Positions 62,550 through 64,000 of a DNA stretch of 64,000 nucleotides are shown piece by piece (positions within the stretch are counted from its first letter, which is position 1; each line of letters begins with the position of its first letter). Origin of the DNA: Mycolicibacterium moriokaense (GTDB taxonomy: Bacteria > Actinomycetota > Actinomycetes > Mycobacteriales > Mycobacteriaceae); the NCBI RefSeq assembly GCF_010726085.1, contig NZ_AP022560.1, positions 62,001-126,000 on the forward strand. Reading direction: 5' to 3'. The notes below the pieces were generated by a model that saw nothing but the letters and a program-made list of their open reading frames with translations, searched no databases and was not told the DNA's origin. The position numbers and the translations under genes are program-made.

Positions 62550-63357
62550 CCAAGACAGCACCGTTGACCGATACCAAAACCATTGCACCCCCGTCGGTTC
62601 CACCATTGGATGCCGATCTGGATGCCGGGCTGCGGCGGTTGAAGCTGGCGGCGATCCGGCGGACGGCACCGGAGGTGTTGATCACCGCCAAGACCCAACG
62701 CTGGACCCTGAAGAGGTGCTGCGGACCCTGGTGGAGACCGAGCTGGCCGCTCGGGATGCTTCCAACGTCGTCAACCGGCTCAAGGCCGCCGCGTTCCCCG
62801 TGCCCAAGACATTGGAGAGCTTCGATGTGGCCACATCGTCGATCCAACCGAAGGTGTTCGACTACCTGTCAAGTCTGGAATGGATACGCGCACAACGGAA
62901 CCTGGCGATCATCGGCCCCGCCGGGACCGGCAAGAGCCACACGTTGATCGGGTTGGGGACCGCGGCGATCCACGCCGGCCTCAAGGTGCGTTACTTCGCC
63001 GCCGCCGACCTCGTGGAGACGCTCTACCGCGGGATGGCCGACAACACCGTCGGCAAGATCATCGAATCGCTGCTGCGAGTCGACCTCATCATTCTCGACG
63101 AGCTCGGCTTCGCACCACTGGATGACACCGGCACCCAGCTGTTGTTCCGGCTCGTCGCCGGCGCCTACGAACGCCGCTCCTTGGCCATCGGGTCGCACTG
63201 GCCCTTCGAACAATGGGGACGGTTCCTGCCCGAGCAGACCACCGCGGTCAGCATCCTCGACCGGCTCCTGCACCACGCCACCGTCGTCATCACCGACGGC
63301 CAGTCCTACCGCATGAAAGACGCCCAACACCGAAAGGAGAACGCCACCACAACCTAG
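62546..63357 (+). pseudogene. istB: istB ATPase with a frameshift
   Basis: GTG at 62546 overlaps the istA stop (GTGA). The first 50 residues (DADLDAGLRRLKLAAIRR) are normal, then the frame shifts near 62700 and the rest (VLRTLVETELAARDASNVVN) is in another frame to 63357. Walker A GPAGTGKSH and Walker B LIILDELGF are intact in the second part, which could be translated on its own but lacks the N-terminus. Confidence 0.87.
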
Positions 63358-63423
63358 GAATCACCGCACGGGGTGGGGACTTTTATCCGGCCACCAGCGG
63401 GGACATCGAGTTGGCCATTGACA

Positions 63424-63566
63424 GTGACTACGACGTCTGTATCTTGGCTGAGACGCTCCGCAATCACCGCGCCGGCCGTACCAGCTCCGATGACGATCAC
63501 CGAGTAGTTGCTCAAAGACAAAGCGTCCGCCGCGTCTTCCGAATCAACCCGAGTTTCATTACGCAT
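63424..63566 (-). pseudogene. FAD oxidoreductase (GMC-like), N-terminal fragment
   Basis: From an ATG at 63566 the frame reads a short lead, then YSVIVIGAGTAGAVIAERLS, the FAD-binding N-terminus of GMC-type or related oxidoreductases. It is cut after about 47 residues by the right end of the IS21-family element at 63423. The rest of the gene is absent from the other side of the element. Confidence 0.7.
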
Positions 63567-63674
63567 TTGACCGGTGGACACCTTCCCTGTAGTGATTTGG
63601 CGAGGCAATAGTGGTATCGATCGGCACACGCGTTGCCGATTGCTGGCATGAAGACGACCGACTCTTGCTGGCGG

Positions 63675-64000
63675 CTACACGCCCCACTTCGGAATCGGCT
63701 GCGTTCTCCTCACTCGGAAAATGTCCAAACCGTAGTCAGATCCGTGCCTACTGGCTGCCGCCCTCCGGAGGTGGGGATCGATGTTCCGATCATCGAGCTC
63801 ATCGACGGCGTTGAGCAGTTGTGCCGCCAATTGGCGCGCTTGAGGCGAGGTAAGCCCATCAATGGGTGCTCCCAGTACATAATCCTCCGGCGCGGTCCGC
63901 CGGACGCAGCCGTCGACTATTCGGTCATCGGCGTCTATCCACAGATCCGCCGCGCGGGATCCGGTGGCGGAAAGTGCCTGCACCAGCTGGAGATGGTCCC
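63675..64000 (-). CDS. Unknown protein, C-terminal part (runs off the right edge)
   Basis: An open frame continues past position 64000; 108 residues are visible. The part SPQARQLAAQLLNAVDELD resembles the C-terminal helix of short uncharacterised proteins common in mycobacteria, preceded by LWIDADDRIVDGCV. The tail (RRTQPIPKWGV) is basic. No function can be given. Confidence 0.6.
   Translation of the reverse strand, partial: DHLQLVQALSATGSRAADLWIDADDRIVDGCVRRTAPEDYVLGAPIDGLTSPQARQLAAQLLNAVDELDDRNIDPHLRRAAASRHGSDYGLDIFRVRRTQPIPKWGV

Larger units (their letters stand above)
60870..63423 (+). mobile_element. IS21-family insertion sequence, inactivated
   Basis: Two genes in istA-istB order lie between ends that carry multiple terminal repeats. 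At the left, AAGTCCCCACTGGTGGCC and two related copies fall within 60870-60945. At the right, read inward on the minus strand, TGTCAATGGCCA and GTCCCCGCTGGTGGCC fall within 63375-63423. Both ends start TGTC. No matching target duplication is seen, and the flanks belong to different genes, so a deletion or recombination followed insertion. Confidence 0.82.

Overview
The window is high-GC DNA from an actinomycete, most likely a mycobacterium (Mycobacterium/Mycolicibacterium) or a close relative. The signs are a YrbE/Mce permease at the left edge, DUF35/MaoC/Ltp2-like acyl-CoA modules of the steroid-degradation type, an IS1081-like IS256 element, and gene borders that mostly use 4-base ATGA/GTGA overlaps.

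Positions 1-43,850 hold a catabolic island for a hydrophobic, probably cyclic or branched compound (steroid- or terpenoid-like). It contains a Baeyer-Villiger-type flavin monooxygenase, two cytochrome P450s with a 2Fe-2S ferredoxin and its reductase, a GMC oxidoreductase, two aldehyde dehydrogenases and several SDRs. It also has an old-yellow-enzyme/dienoyl-CoA-reductase-like flavoprotein, a crotonase closest by eye to 6-oxocamphor hydrolase, four CoA-activating or CoA-transferring enzymes, and four acyl-CoA dehydrogenases. Completing the set are two MaoC hydratase pairs, an Ltp2-like thiolase with a DUF35 partner, an HMG-CoA-lyase-like enzyme, and an HMG-CoA-synthase-like/DUF35 fusion next to a true thiolase. 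The genes fall into about seven transcription units. Most of the units start next to an A+T-rich site of the type TCTA..(C)AGA.T. A TetR-family protein carrying two complete TetR units in one chain (31786-33171) sits in the middle and is the obvious candidate regulator. The logic looks like: monooxygenation and oxidation, CoA activation, beta-oxidation, then retro-aldol or retro-Claisen cleavage.

Positions 37,381-38,961 are a complete insertion sequence with 18-base inverted repeats, inserted at the stop codon of a P450 gene.

Positions about 44,080-54,640 hold a Tn7-like transposition module on the minus strand: tnsA, tnsB, tnsC and a long tniQ in overlapping order. Next come a small XRE regulator on the plus strand with operator-like repeats, a second shorter tniQ, and a Phd-antitoxin-like ORF. 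Upstream of tnsA lies an array of about six 19-base repeats sharing TGGCGG, the arrangement expected for TnsB sites at a transposon end. A decayed IS256-family element is inserted between tnsA and this array. No Cas genes or CRISPR array are present; the opposite transposon end was not found.

Positions 54,712-60,685 resemble a defence or accessory island. It has a large ABC-type ATPase with a CxxC hook (RloC/PrrC-like architecture), a small protein made of 11 xYTGVGGG repeats, and a DUF4236-transmembrane-DEDDh exonuclease fusion. Positions 60,680-63,423 are nested insertion-sequence debris: an IS481 fragment cut by an IS21-family element whose istA and istB each carry a frameshift. The right edge holds the start of a truncated FAD oxidoreductase gene and part of an unknown gene.
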